A stretch of DNA of 64,000 bases, taken from contig NZ_BSTM01000017.1 in assembly GCF_030269515.1 (NCBI RefSeq), positions 90,299 through 154,298 of the forward strand, read 5' to 3'. Positions 8,789 through 17,283 of this stretch are shown here, one piece after another; the first letter of the stretch is position 1; every line of letters begins with the position of its first letter. Origin of the DNA: Actinomadura sp. NBRC 104412 (lineage in GTDB: Bacteria; Actinomycetota; Actinomycetes; Streptosporangiales; Streptosporangiaceae). A program made the translations under genes and the position numbers. Under the pieces are notes generated by a model. It made no database searches. It worked only from the letters and a program-made list of their open reading frames with translations, and was not told the DNA's origin.

Positions 8789-9868
8789 ATGGACGCTGAG
8801 CCCGACAGGCTCGTCTCGGCCGACACCGGCGGCCCGGAGGAGCGGGTCATCGAGGCCGCGCTGCGCCCCAAGAAACTGGACGACTTCATCGGCCAGGAGC
8901 GGGTGCGCGAGCAACTGTCGCTGGTGCTGCACAGCGCGTTGCGGCGCGGCCGGACTCCGGACCACGTGCTGCTGTCGGGGGGTCCCGGGCTCGGCAAGAC
9001 CACCCTCGCCATGATCATCGCGGCCGAGCTCGGCCGCCCCCTGCGGATCTCGTCCGGCCCGGCGATCGAGCGGGCCGGCGACCTGGCGGCGGTGCTGTCC
9101 ACGCTGGCCGAGGGCGAGGTGCTGTTCCTGGACGAGATCCACCGGATGGCCCGTCCCGCCGAAGAGATGCTGTACGTCGCCATGGAGGACTTCCGGGTCG
9201 ACGTCGTGGTCGGCAAGGGGCCGGGCGCCACCGCGATCCCGCTGGACATCGCCCCGTTCACGCTGGTGGGGGCCACGACCAGGGCGGGCATGCTGCCGGG
9301 CCCGCTGCGCGACCGGTTCGGGTTCACGGCGCACATGGACTTCTACGAGCCGGCCGAGCTGGAAGTGATCATCAAGCGGTCGGCGCGGCTGCTGGACGTC
9401 GTGATCAGCGATGAGGCCGCGGCCGAGGTCGCCGGGCGCTCCCGCGGCACGCCCAGGATCGCCAACCGGCTGCTGCGCCGCGTCCGCGACTACGCCGAGG
9501 TGCGCGCGGACGGCGTGGTCGACCTGGAGCTGGCCAGGGCGGCGCTGCGGCTGTACGAGGTGGACGACCGCGGCCTCGACCGGCTCGACCGCGCCGTGCT
9601 GGAGTCGCTGATGCGCAAGTTCGGCGGGGGCCCCGTGGGGTTGTCCACGCTGGCGGTGTCGGTGGGGGAGGAGCCGGAGACGGTCGAGGTGGTGGCCGAG
9701 CCGTTCCTGGTCAGGCAGGGTCTGCTGGCCCGGACGCCGCGCGGGAGGGTCGCCACGCCCGCCGCGTGGGCGCATTTGGGGATCGCCCCCCCGCCTTCGG
9801 CGCCGATGGCCGATTCGGCCGGTACGCTGTTCGCGTTGGAGGACGATGACGACCTGCCCGGGAAGTGA
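8789..9868 (+). CDS. ruvB: Holliday junction branch-migration ATPase RuvB
   Basis: RuvB is the AAA+ motor of branch migration. The 359-residue protein shows Walker A GGPGLGKTTLA, Walker B LFLDEIHRM, sensor 1 in GATTRAGMLPGPLRDRFG, the arginine finger region and the winged-helix C-terminal domain. A GGGGAGG Shine-Dalgarno precedes ATG 8789. The C-terminus carries a short acidic extension (LEDDDDLPGK). Confidence 0.96.
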   Translation: MDAEPDRLVSADTGGPEERVIEAALRPKKLDDFIGQERVREQLSLVLHSALRRGRTPDHVLLSGGPGLGKTTLAMIIAAELGRPLRISSGPAIERAGDLAAVLSTLAEGEVLFLDEIHRMARPAEEMLYVAMEDFRVDVVVGKGPGATAIPLDIAPFTLVGATTRAGMLPGPLRDRFGFTAHMDFYEPAELEVIIKRSARLLDVVISDEAAAEVAGRSRGTPRIANRLLRRVRDYAEVRADGVVDLELARAALRLYEVDDRGLDRLDRAVLESLMRKFGGGPVGLSTLAVSVGEEPETVEVVAEPFLVRQGLLARTPRGRVATPAAWAHLGIAPPPSAPMADSAGTLFALEDDDDLPGK

Positions 9869-9887
9869 TCATCAGGGAAGTGATCAC
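9865..9887. repeat. Inverted repeat over the ruvB stop
   Basis: GTGATCA at 9865-9871 and TGATCAC at 9881-9887 form a 7-bp stem with a 9-base loop covering the ruvB stop codon. It could end the ruv transcript; the lack of a U-run leaves this uncertain. Confidence 0.4.
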
Positions 9888-9947
9888 GGGGAGGCGTTCG
9901 CCCAGTAACGGCTTGGGAACTTCAACCGGTTCCCGATCGTCACGTCG

Positions 9948-9976
9948 TTGCCGGTGTCTTGCGCACTCTCTAGACT
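9948..9976 (+). promoter_or_regulatory. Promoter of yajC-secDF
   Basis: TTGCCG (9948-9953), a 17-base spacer and TAGACT (9971-9976) form a good housekeeping-type promoter. Transcription should start near 9983, leaving a leader of about 140 bases before yajC. Confidence 0.6.
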
Positions 9977-10012
9977 CCGGGACCGGTCACCCGTACCCGG
10001 CCGGCCACTGCG

Positions 10013-10046
10013 TTTCGGATGGCTCGGAGTTTCGGACGGCTCGGAG
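10013..10046 (+). repeat. 17-base tandem repeat in the yajC leader
   Basis: Two adjacent 17-base copies (10013-10029 and 10030-10046) differ at one base (TTTCGGA[T/C]GGCTCGGAG). They lie in the untranslated leader. The rest of 9869-10124 holds only the promoter and the Shine-Dalgarno. Confidence 0.7.
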
Positions 10047-10124
10047 CGGACTCCGGGCCGATCGGCGACAGCCGGGCGATCCAAGGACAGGCCGGGCAAA
10101 CCACATCGGAAGGATGCCCCAGCG

Positions 10125-10652
10125 ATGGGCAGCGACATGATTATTGCGGCACAGCAGGACGGTAGCGGGGCGTTCAACCTGCTGCTGCTCCTGGCCATTC
10201 CTGTGGTCTTCTATTTCCTGCTGATCCGCCCGCAGAGCAAGCGGCGCAAGGAGCAGCTGCAAATGCAGAGCTCGCTGCAGCCGGGGGTGCGGGTGCTGAC
10301 GACCAGCGGCATTTACGCCGAGGTCGTGGCGGTGGACGACGACGGCCTCGAGCTGGAGATCGCCGACGGCGTGACCATCAGGGTCGTGAAGCAGGCCGTC
10401 ATGCAGGTCCTCAAGGACGACGCCGAGGAGTACGACGAGGACGGCGAGTCCGGCGACGACCTGACCGAGGACGAGGACCGTGCCGGGGAGGCCGGAGACG
10501 AGTCCGGGGAGGCCAAGGCCGACCTCACGAAGTCCGCACCCGCCGACGATGCCGACGAGTCCGCCGCCGACGCCGGTTCCGGCGATGAGGACGGCAAGCC
10601 CGCCGCGCAGGGAGCCGGCGCGGGCAAGGGCGGCAAGAAGTCCTCGGGCTGA
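10125..10652 (+). CDS. yajC: Preprotein translocase accessory subunit YajC
   Basis: YajC associates with SecDF at the Sec translocon. It has 175 residues: a short N-terminus, one TM (about 15-33, LLLLLAIPVVFYFLLIRPQ), the conserved RPQSKRRKEQ and LQPGVRVLTTSGIYAEV, then a long acidic low-complexity tail. GGAAGG (10108-10113) precedes ATG 10125; ATG 10137 is a possible alternative. secD follows after about 100 bases. Confidence 0.93.
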   Translation: MGSDMIIAAQQDGSGAFNLLLLLAIPVVFYFLLIRPQSKRRKEQLQMQSSLQPGVRVLTTSGIYAEVVAVDDDGLELEIADGVTIRVVKQAVMQVLKDDAEEYDEDGESGDDLTEDEDRAGEAGDESGEAKADLTKSAPADDADESAADAGSGDEDGKPAAQGAGAGKGGKKSSG

Positions 10653-10758
10653 TCCGGGACGTTCCGGCGCCCCGGCCCGACGACGCGGGCCGGACGGCGT
10701 GAGGGACCTTCCGGCACCGGCCAACGACCGATGACGACGACGGGAAGTTAGACGACCA

Positions 10759-12642
10759 GTGGCTCCGCCTCGCAGCAACGTTCCCAATTCAGGGCGCACG
10801 CTCCTCGCGCTGTTCGTGGTCATGGCGGCACTCACCGGCGTGATGTTCCTGCAGGGGCAGCCCACCCCCAAGCTGGGGCTGGACCTGGCCGGCGGGACCA
10901 CGGTCACGCTCACCGCCAAGACCGTCAACGGCGGTGACCCGCCGCCCACCCAGATGGACCAGGCCGTCCGGATCATGACCCAGCGGGTCAACGGCCTGGG
11001 CGTCTCGGACGCCGAGGTGGCCAAGCAGGGCTCCAGCAACATCGTGGTCAACGTGCCCGGCGAGGGCCAGGACCGGGTGGTCCAGCTCATCGGCACCACG
11101 GCCAAGCTCCAGTTCCGCCAGGTGTTCGCGGTGGCCGACGGACGTCCCCTGGGGGGCGCCGCCTCGACGCCCGCGCCCTCGGCCCAGCCGTCGGGGAGCC
11201 CCTCCCCCTCGGCCTCGCCGTCGGGCGGCAAGTCGCCCAGCGCGTCGCCGAGCGCGTCGCCGACCTCGCGGGGACGGGCGCTGTCGGAGGCCCTGGCCGC
11301 GCCCACGCCGACCCCGTCCGGATCGGCCTCGCCGTCCGCCTCGGGCTCGCCGAGCCCCTCGCCCAGCGGGCTGCCCTCCGGGCTGCCCACGCTGGACCCC
11401 AACGCCGCGGCGCAGGACTACTCGGGCATCAACGACCCGAACGTGATCAAGCAGTTCGAGTCCCTGAACTGCTACGTGCCCGACAAGCGCGTTCCCGGGG
11501 CCAACGACCCCAACCGCCGGTTCGTCGCCGCCTGTGACCAGAAGGAAGAGAACGGCCAGGTCACCAAGTACATCCTGGGGCCGGTTCGGGTGCTGGGCGA
11601 GCAGGTGGAGGACGCGTCCGCGATGCCGCCGGACGCCACCCAGGGGCAGAGCAGCTGGTGGGTCAGCCTGAAGTTCAAGGGCCAGGGCGCCCGGCAGTTC
11701 GGCCAGGTCACCACCGAGGCGTACGAGCAGTACCAGCGCAACCCCGGCTCCCCGCGCTCGCAGGTCGCGATCGTGCTGGACGGCCAGGTGGTGTCGGCGC
11801 CCAGCATCAGCAGGGGCGCCATCACCGGCGGCACGGCGCAGATCGACGGGCCTCCGGAGAGCTTCACCCAGACCTACGCCACCGACCTGGCCAACGTGCT
11901 GAAGTACGGGGCGCTGCCGCTGGAGTTCACGCAGAGCTCCATCGACGAGGTGTCGTCCACGCTGGGCTCCGACCAGTTGCGCGGCGGACTGATCGCCGGT
12001 GCGATCGGCCTGGTGCTGGTGGTGCTGTACTGCCTGATGTACTACCGGGGCCTGGGCCTGGTGGCGGTGTCCAGCCTGCTGGTGGCCTCCGGGATCACCT
12101 ACGTGTCGGTGGTGATCCTCGGCGAGAACATGGGCTTCCGGCTGTCGCTGCCGCACATCATCGGTCTGATCGTCTCCATCGGCATCACCGCGGACTCGTT
12201 CATCGTCTACTTCGAGCGACTACGTGACGAACTGCGCGCGGGCCGGACGCTCCGGCCGTCGGTGGAGACGGCATGGAAGCGGGCGCGGCGCACCATCCTG
12301 GTCGCCGACGCGGTGACGTTCATGGCCGCGCTGGTCCTGTACATCCTGGCCGTGGGCGGGGTCCGGGGCTTCGCGTTCGCGATGGGCCTGACCACGCTGA
12401 TCGACGTGGTCGTGGTGTTCTTCTTCACCAAGCCGATGGTGGGCCTGCTGTCGCGGACCCGGTTCTTCGGCCGCGGGCATCCGCTGTCGGGTCTGGACCC
12501 GTCCCGGTTGCGCGCCAGGGCCACCGCCGCGGCCCGGCCCGCCGGGGCGGCCGCCAGCGCCGGTGGCGGCACCGCCACCCCGGCCGCGGTCGGCGCCTCG
12601 TCGAGGGCCTCGTCCGCCCGTACCAAGAGCCAGGAGGCTTGA
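10759..12642 (+). CDS. secD: Protein translocase subunit SecD
   Basis: SecD uses the proton motive force to pull proteins through SecYEG from outside. The 627-residue protein has TM1 (about 12-30), the periplasmic P1 domain (LGLDLAGGTTVTL, RVNGLGVSDAEV), and five C-terminal TMs containing GLIVSIGITADSFIVYFERLR. An 80-residue Ser/Pro/Ala-rich insert (about 133-212) interrupts P1. The tail is Ala/Arg-rich. GTG 10759 is the start; secF follows one base after the stop, preceded by AGGAGG inside the secD end. Confidence 0.95.
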   Translation: MAPPRSNVPNSGRTLLALFVVMAALTGVMFLQGQPTPKLGLDLAGGTTVTLTAKTVNGGDPPPTQMDQAVRIMTQRVNGLGVSDAEVAKQGSSNIVVNVPGEGQDRVVQLIGTTAKLQFRQVFAVADGRPLGGAASTPAPSAQPSGSPSPSASPSGGKSPSASPSASPTSRGRALSEALAAPTPTPSGSASPSASGSPSPSPSGLPSGLPTLDPNAAAQDYSGINDPNVIKQFESLNCYVPDKRVPGANDPNRRFVAACDQKEENGQVTKYILGPVRVLGEQVEDASAMPPDATQGQSSWWVSLKFKGQGARQFGQVTTEAYEQYQRNPGSPRSQVAIVLDGQVVSAPSISRGAITGGTAQIDGPPESFTQTYATDLANVLKYGALPLEFTQSSIDEVSSTLGSDQLRGGLIAGAIGLVLVVLYCLMYYRGLGLVAVSSLLVASGITYVSVVILGENMGFRLSLPHIIGLIVSIGITADSFIVYFERLRDELRAGRTLRPSVETAWKRARRTILVADAVTFMAALVLYILAVGGVRGFAFAMGLTTLIDVVVVFFFTKPMVGLLSRTRFFGRGHPLSGLDPSRLRARATAAARPAGAAASAGGGTATPAAVGASSRASSARTKSQEA

Positions 12643-12643
12643 G

Positions 12644-13822
12644 ATGCTTGGGCTGCGTGCCGTCCTCGCCCGTGTCTACCGGGGCGAGATCAGCGCCGAC
12701 ATCGTCGGCAAGCCCCGGCTGTGGTACTCGATCTCCGGCCTGCTGCTGGCGCTGTCCATCGCCGGCCTGCTCCTCCAGGGGCTGAACTTCGGCGTGGAGT
12801 TCAAGGGCGGGTCGGTCTTCACCTTCAGCAAGCCGGGCGCCTCGATCGAGCAGGTCCGCGAGGCGGTCACCAGCGGGGGCGCGCACCAGGCCATCGTCCA
12901 GAAGGCCGGGGGCGGCTGGCGGGTGACCACCGAGAGCCTGAGCTCGTCGGAGGTCACCGAGGTCAAGAGCAGCATCGCCGAGGACCTGGGCATCCAGGCG
13001 GCTCAGGTCAGCACCCAGGTGGTGGGCGCGTCCTGGGGCGGTGAGATCTCCGAGAAGGCCTGGCGGGCGCTGCTGGTGTTCATGATCTTGATCATCGGCT
13101 ATCTGTCCGTGGCCTTCGAGTGGCGGATGGCGCTGGCCGCGGTGGTGGCGCTGGTTCACGACCTGTTGATCACCGCGGGCATCTACGCCTGGTCCGGCTT
13201 CGAGGTCACTCCGGCGACGCTGCTGGGCTTCCTGACCATCCTGGGCTACTCGCTGTACGACGCGGTCGTGGTGTTCGACATGATCAAGGAGGTCACCAGA
13301 CCCCTCGGCCCCACCTCCAAGGTCACCTACAGCCAGGCCGCCAACCAGGCGCTCAGCAGCACCCTGGTGCGCTCGCTGAACACCTCGCTGGTGGCGATCC
13401 TGCCGGTGGCGGCGATCCTGTTCATCGGCACCACGCTGTTCGGCGCGGGCACGCTCAAGGACCTGTCGCTGGCGCTGTTCGTCGGCATGATCGTGGGGAC
13501 CTACTCCTCGATCTGCGTGGCCACCCCGCTGCTGGTGCAGCTCAAGGAGCGCGAACCCAAGCACCGCGAGCTGCGGGCCAACATCGCCCGGCGGGAGAGC
13601 AGCGCCAAGCGCAAGGCCAAGACCGCCAAGGCGGGTGCCATGCTCACCAAGGCGGCGGACGACCGTCCCGAGCCCGGCGCGGACGAGCCGCCGCCGGACG
13701 ACGCCCCCAAGGACGCACCCGAGAACGCGATCCCCGCCTCGGTGACCGTCCGCAAGGTCGTCCAGCGCGGCCCGCGGCAGCAGCCCAAGCGGGGCACCCG
13801 CCAGCAGCGTCGCGGCAAGTAA
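12644..13822 (+). CDS. secF: Protein translocase subunit SecF
   Basis: SecF is the partner of SecD. The 392-residue protein has TM1 (about 28-47), FGVEFKGGSVFTF, and five C-terminal TMs with FLTILGYSLYDAVVVFDMIKE and LNTSLVAILPV, matching the SecD/F membrane core. The C-terminal ~80 residues are basic, proline-rich and cytosolic. CAGGAGG lies seven bases before ATG 12644. A strong hairpin follows the gene. Confidence 0.95.
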   Translation: MLGLRAVLARVYRGEISADIVGKPRLWYSISGLLLALSIAGLLLQGLNFGVEFKGGSVFTFSKPGASIEQVREAVTSGGAHQAIVQKAGGGWRVTTESLSSSEVTEVKSSIAEDLGIQAAQVSTQVVGASWGGEISEKAWRALLVFMILIIGYLSVAFEWRMALAAVVALVHDLLITAGIYAWSGFEVTPATLLGFLTILGYSLYDAVVVFDMIKEVTRPLGPTSKVTYSQAANQALSSTLVRSLNTSLVAILPVAAILFIGTTLFGAGTLKDLSLALFVGMIVGTYSSICVATPLLVQLKEREPKHRELRANIARRESSAKRKAKTAKAGAMLTKAADDRPEPGADEPPPDDAPKDAPENAIPASVTVRKVVQRGPRQQPKRGTRQQRRGK

Positions 13823-13840
13823 CCCCAGAACGGACCCAAC

Positions 13841-13874
13841 CCGGCCGTGCCCCCGACGCGGCGGGCACGGCCGG
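13841..13874 (+). terminator. Terminator hairpin of yajC-secDF
   Basis: There is a perfect 12-bp GC-rich stem, CCGGCCGTGCCC (13841-13852) with GGGCACGGCCGG (13863-13874), and a 10-base loop. It lies between secF and apt without a U-run. Confidence 0.65.
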
Positions 13875-13893
13875 TGCCTGATCAGGAGACAAG

Positions 13894-14418
13894 GTGGACC
13901 TCGACACGCTGATCCAGGACCGGATCCGTGACGTTCCCGACTACCCCAAGCCGGGGGTGATGTTCAAGGACATCACCCCGCTGCTGGCCGATCATGTGGC
14001 GTTCGCGGGCGTGGTGGACGCCATCGTCAACCACCACGGCCGCGGCACCGTGGACAAGATCGTCGGAATCGAGGCGCGCGGCTTCATCCTGGCCGCGCCG
14101 GTCGCGTACCACTTCGGCGCCGGGTTCGTCCCGGTGCGCAAAAAGGGGAAGCTGCCCGCGAACTCCTTCGAGCAGACCTACGATCTGGAGTACGGCACCG
14201 AGACCATCGAGATGCACGAGGACGCGCTGGCCCCGGGCGAGCGGGTGCTGGTGGTGGACGACGTGCTGGCCACCGGCGGCACCGCGAGGGCCGCGGCCGA
14301 CCTGGTCGCCCGTTCGGGCGCCGAGGTGGTGGGCATCTCGGTCCTGATGGAGCTGTCCTTCCTGCATGGTCGGGACAAGCTCGGGAATCTGGACGTTCAT
14401 TCGCTGGTTACGGTCTAG
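13894..14418 (+). CDS. apt: Adenine phosphoribosyltransferase
   Basis: Apt makes AMP from adenine and PRPP (purine salvage). The 174-residue protein has the adenine-binding N-terminus PDYPKPGVMFKDITPLL, EARGFILAAPVA, RKKGKLP and the PRPP loop VLVVDDVLATGGTARAA. It starts at GTG 13894 after AGGAGA. Its position just before rel is the usual actinobacterial order, placing purine salvage next to (p)ppGpp metabolism. Confidence 0.95.
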   Translation: MDLDTLIQDRIRDVPDYPKPGVMFKDITPLLADHVAFAGVVDAIVNHHGRGTVDKIVGIEARGFILAAPVAYHFGAGFVPVRKKGKLPANSFEQTYDLEYGTETIEMHEDALAPGERVLVVDDVLATGGTARAAADLVARSGAEVVGISVLMELSFLHGRDKLGNLDVHSLVTV

Positions 14419-14577
14419 TACGAAATGGGCGGCGGATACACTGGCGCCTAACCCGGACGCGGAGCGTCCCGGGAGCTGGCCGGGGGATCGTCCCCGGCGG
14501 CGTCGCGAGCCCGGCGGGGGACGGGCGCATCCCGCGGGGACGAGGAGGTCGAGGCGTCCCAAGGTCTAGGAGGCTGG

Positions 14578-17274
14578 GTGCCCGGTGAGGTGGTATCGAC
14601 CGGCGCGGTGACCGGGAAGGTGACCGGCGAGGCGGCGGGCCCGGCGGCGGAGCCGGGGAAGGACGCGGACCGCGCGACCGTGAAGCCGGAAGGCAGGGAG
14701 CGCGTGCGCGGCGGTGAGCCCGCCCAGGCCCCAGAACGCCCTGGAAGCCCTAAGACCCCTGGAGTCAGTCCGAACGAGGCGTCGGCCCCGCAAGGGACAT
14801 ACCGGCCGGATGAGGGCCGTACGGAGTCGGCTGGAGACCGTCCCGAGTTCACAGGACAGGCACCCGCCCGTCCGAGCCCTGCCCAGCCGCTCCCGGCACA
14901 GAGCCCAGTGCAGAGTCCGGCACAGAGTCCGGCGCAGGCCCGCCCGGCCCGGCCCGCGTCCACCGAACGCCGGTCGCCCACACACGCCCAGGCCCCTGCC
15001 GGTACGCCAGGTGCGTCCGGTACGGGCTCGTCGATCCCGCCCTCCGCCGCGCGGGTGCGCCGCCGGCTCGCCCGCCTCGGTTCCCAGCGCGGACCCGCCA
15101 TGAACCCGGTACTCGAACCCCTCAGCAAGACGCTGCGCAACACCCATCCCAAGGCGGACCTGCGGCTGATCGAGCGCGCCTACGACGTGGCCGCCCACTA
15201 CCACCGGGACCAGAAGCGCAAGAGCGGCGACCCGTACATCACCCATCCGCTGGCGGTGTCGGCGATCCTGGCCGAGCTGGGCATGAACACCGAGACCCTG
15301 TGCGCGGCGCTGCTGCACGACACCGTCGAGGACACCCCCTACACCCTGGAGCAACTGCGCGCCGACTTCGGTGACGAGATCGCCGCCCTGGTGGACGGGG
15401 TGACCAAGCTCGACAAGGTCAAGTACGGCGAGGCGGCCGAGGCCGAGACGGTCCGCAAGATGGTCGTGGCGATGTCCCGCGACATCCGGGTGCTGGTGAT
15501 CAAGCTGGCGGACCGGCTGCACAACATGCGGACGCTGCGCTACATGCCGCGGCACAAGCAGGAGAAGAAGGCCCGGGAGACGCTGGAGGTGTTCGCTCCG
15601 CTGGCGCACCGGCTGGGCATGAACACGCTGAAGTGGGAGCTGGAGGACCTGTCCTTCGCCACCCTCTACCCCAAGCGGTTCGACGAGATCGCCCGGCTGG
15701 TGGCCGAGCGCGCCCCGCGCCGCGACGACTTCCTGCAGGACGTGATCGAGAACGTGTCCGCCGACCTGCGCGAGGCCAAGATCAAGGCCAGTGTGACGGG
15801 ACGGCCCAAGCACTACTACTCGATCTACCAGAAGATGATCGCCCGGGATGTCGGCTTCGACGATATCTACGATCTGGTGGGCATCCGGGTGCTGGTCGAC
15901 AGCGTCCGCGACTGCTACGCCGCCCTCGGCTCGATCCACGCGCGATGGAACCCGGTCCCCGGCCGGTTCAAGGACTACATCGCGATGCCGAAGTTCAACA
16001 TGTACCAGTCGCTGCACACCACCGTGATCGGCCCGGAGGGCAAGCCGGTGGAGCTGCAGATCCGCACCTGGGGCATGCACCGGCGGGCCGAGTACGGCGT
16101 CGCGGCGCACTGGAAGTACAAGGAGGAGACGGTCGGCGGCCGCAAGGCCGGCGACATGCAGTGGCTGCGGCAGCTACTGGACTGGCAGCAGGAGACCGCC
16201 GATCCGGCCGAGTTCCTGGAGTCGCTGCGGTTCGACCTGTCGGTCCAGGAGGTGTTCGTCTTCACCCCCAAGGGCGATGTGAAGCCGCTGCCGCAGGGCG
16301 CCACCCCGGTCGACTTCGCGTACGCCATCCACACCGAGGTCGGGCACCGATGTATCGGCGCGCGGGTCAACGGGCGGCTGGTCCCGCTGGAGTCGACCCT
16401 GGACAACGGCGACACCGTCGAGGTGTTCACGTCCAAGTCGCCCGACGCCGGGCCGAGCCGCGACTGGCTGGACTTCGTCAAGAGCGCGCGGGCCCGCAAC
16501 AAGATCAAGCACTGGTTCACCAAGGAGCGCCGCGACACCGCGATCGAGTCCGGCAAGGACTCCATCGCCCGCGCGATGCGCAAGCAGAACATGCCGCTCC
16601 AGCGGTTGATGTCGGCCGAGGCGCTGCTGGCCCTGGCCCGCGACATGCGCTACCCGGACGTGTCGTCGCTGTACGCGGCGGTCGGCGAGGGGCATATCTC
16701 CGCGCAGCACGTGGTGCAGCGGCTGGTGGACGCGCTCGGCGGGGTGGAGAGCGCCGAGGAGGACCTCGCCGAGATCGCCGTACCCACGCCGCGCAAGCGC
16801 ACCCGCAGCACGGGCGACCCGGGCGTGGTCGTCGCGGGCGACTCCGACGTGTGGGTGCGCCTGTCGCGCTGCTGTACGCCCGTGCCCGGGGACGACATCG
16901 TCGGGTTCGTGACCCGCGGGCACGGGGTGTCGGTGCACCGTTCCGACTGCGCCAACGTCCTCAACCTGAAGTCGCAGCCGGACCGGCTGATCGACGTCAA
17001 GTGGTCCCCCGGCGAGGACTCGGTCTTCCTGGTCGCGATCCAGGTGGAGGCCCTGGACCGGCCGAGGCTCCTGTCGGACGTGACGCGGGTGCTGTCCGAC
17101 CAGCACGTCAACATCCTGTCGGCGTCCGTCACCACCACCCGTGACCGGGTGGCGGTGAGCCGGTTCACCTTCGAGATGGGCGACCCCAAGCATCTGGGCC
17201 ATGTCCTGAAGGCCGTCCGGTCCATCGACGGCGTGTACGACGTGTACCGGGTCACCAGCGGCACCCACCGGTGA
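14578..17274 (+). CDS. rel: Bifunctional (p)ppGpp synthetase/hydrolase Rel
   Basis: Rel makes and degrades the stringent alarmone. The 898-residue protein begins with about 174 residues of Pro/Ser/Ala-rich sequence; the conserved protein starts at MNPVLEPL (residue 175). The HD hydrolase domain has H247-D248 and E251-D252 intact (LLHDTVED). The synthetase carries R463-F-K465-D466, the RXKD form typical of bifunctional enzymes rather than EXDD. TGS, a Cys-containing (RCCTPVPGDD) region and a C-terminal ACT domain follow. AGGAGG precedes GTG 14578; a TACACT -10-like box lies at 14437-14442. Confidence 0.95.
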   Translation: MPGEVVSTGAVTGKVTGEAAGPAAEPGKDADRATVKPEGRERVRGGEPAQAPERPGSPKTPGVSPNEASAPQGTYRPDEGRTESAGDRPEFTGQAPARPSPAQPLPAQSPVQSPAQSPAQARPARPASTERRSPTHAQAPAGTPGASGTGSSIPPSAARVRRRLARLGSQRGPAMNPVLEPLSKTLRNTHPKADLRLIERAYDVAAHYHRDQKRKSGDPYITHPLAVSAILAELGMNTETLCAALLHDTVEDTPYTLEQLRADFGDEIAALVDGVTKLDKVKYGEAAEAETVRKMVVAMSRDIRVLVIKLADRLHNMRTLRYMPRHKQEKKARETLEVFAPLAHRLGMNTLKWELEDLSFATLYPKRFDEIARLVAERAPRRDDFLQDVIENVSADLREAKIKASVTGRPKHYYSIYQKMIARDVGFDDIYDLVGIRVLVDSVRDCYAALGSIHARWNPVPGRFKDYIAMPKFNMYQSLHTTVIGPEGKPVELQIRTWGMHRRAEYGVAAHWKYKEETVGGRKAGDMQWLRQLLDWQQETADPAEFLESLRFDLSVQEVFVFTPKGDVKPLPQGATPVDFAYAIHTEVGHRCIGARVNGRLVPLESTLDNGDTVEVFTSKSPDAGPSRDWLDFVKSARARNKIKHWFTKERRDTAIESGKDSIARAMRKQNMPLQRLMSAEALLALARDMRYPDVSSLYAAVGEGHISAQHVVQRLVDALGGVESAEEDLAEIAVPTPRKRTRSTGDPGVVVAGDSDVWVRLSRCCTPVPGDDIVGFVTRGHGVSVHRSDCANVLNLKSQPDRLIDVKWSPGEDSVFLVAIQVEALDRPRLLSDVTRVLSDQHVNILSASVTTTRDRVAVSRFTFEMGDPKHLGHVLKAVRSIDGVYDVYRVTSGTHR

Positions 17275-17283
17275 CCCGGGCCG

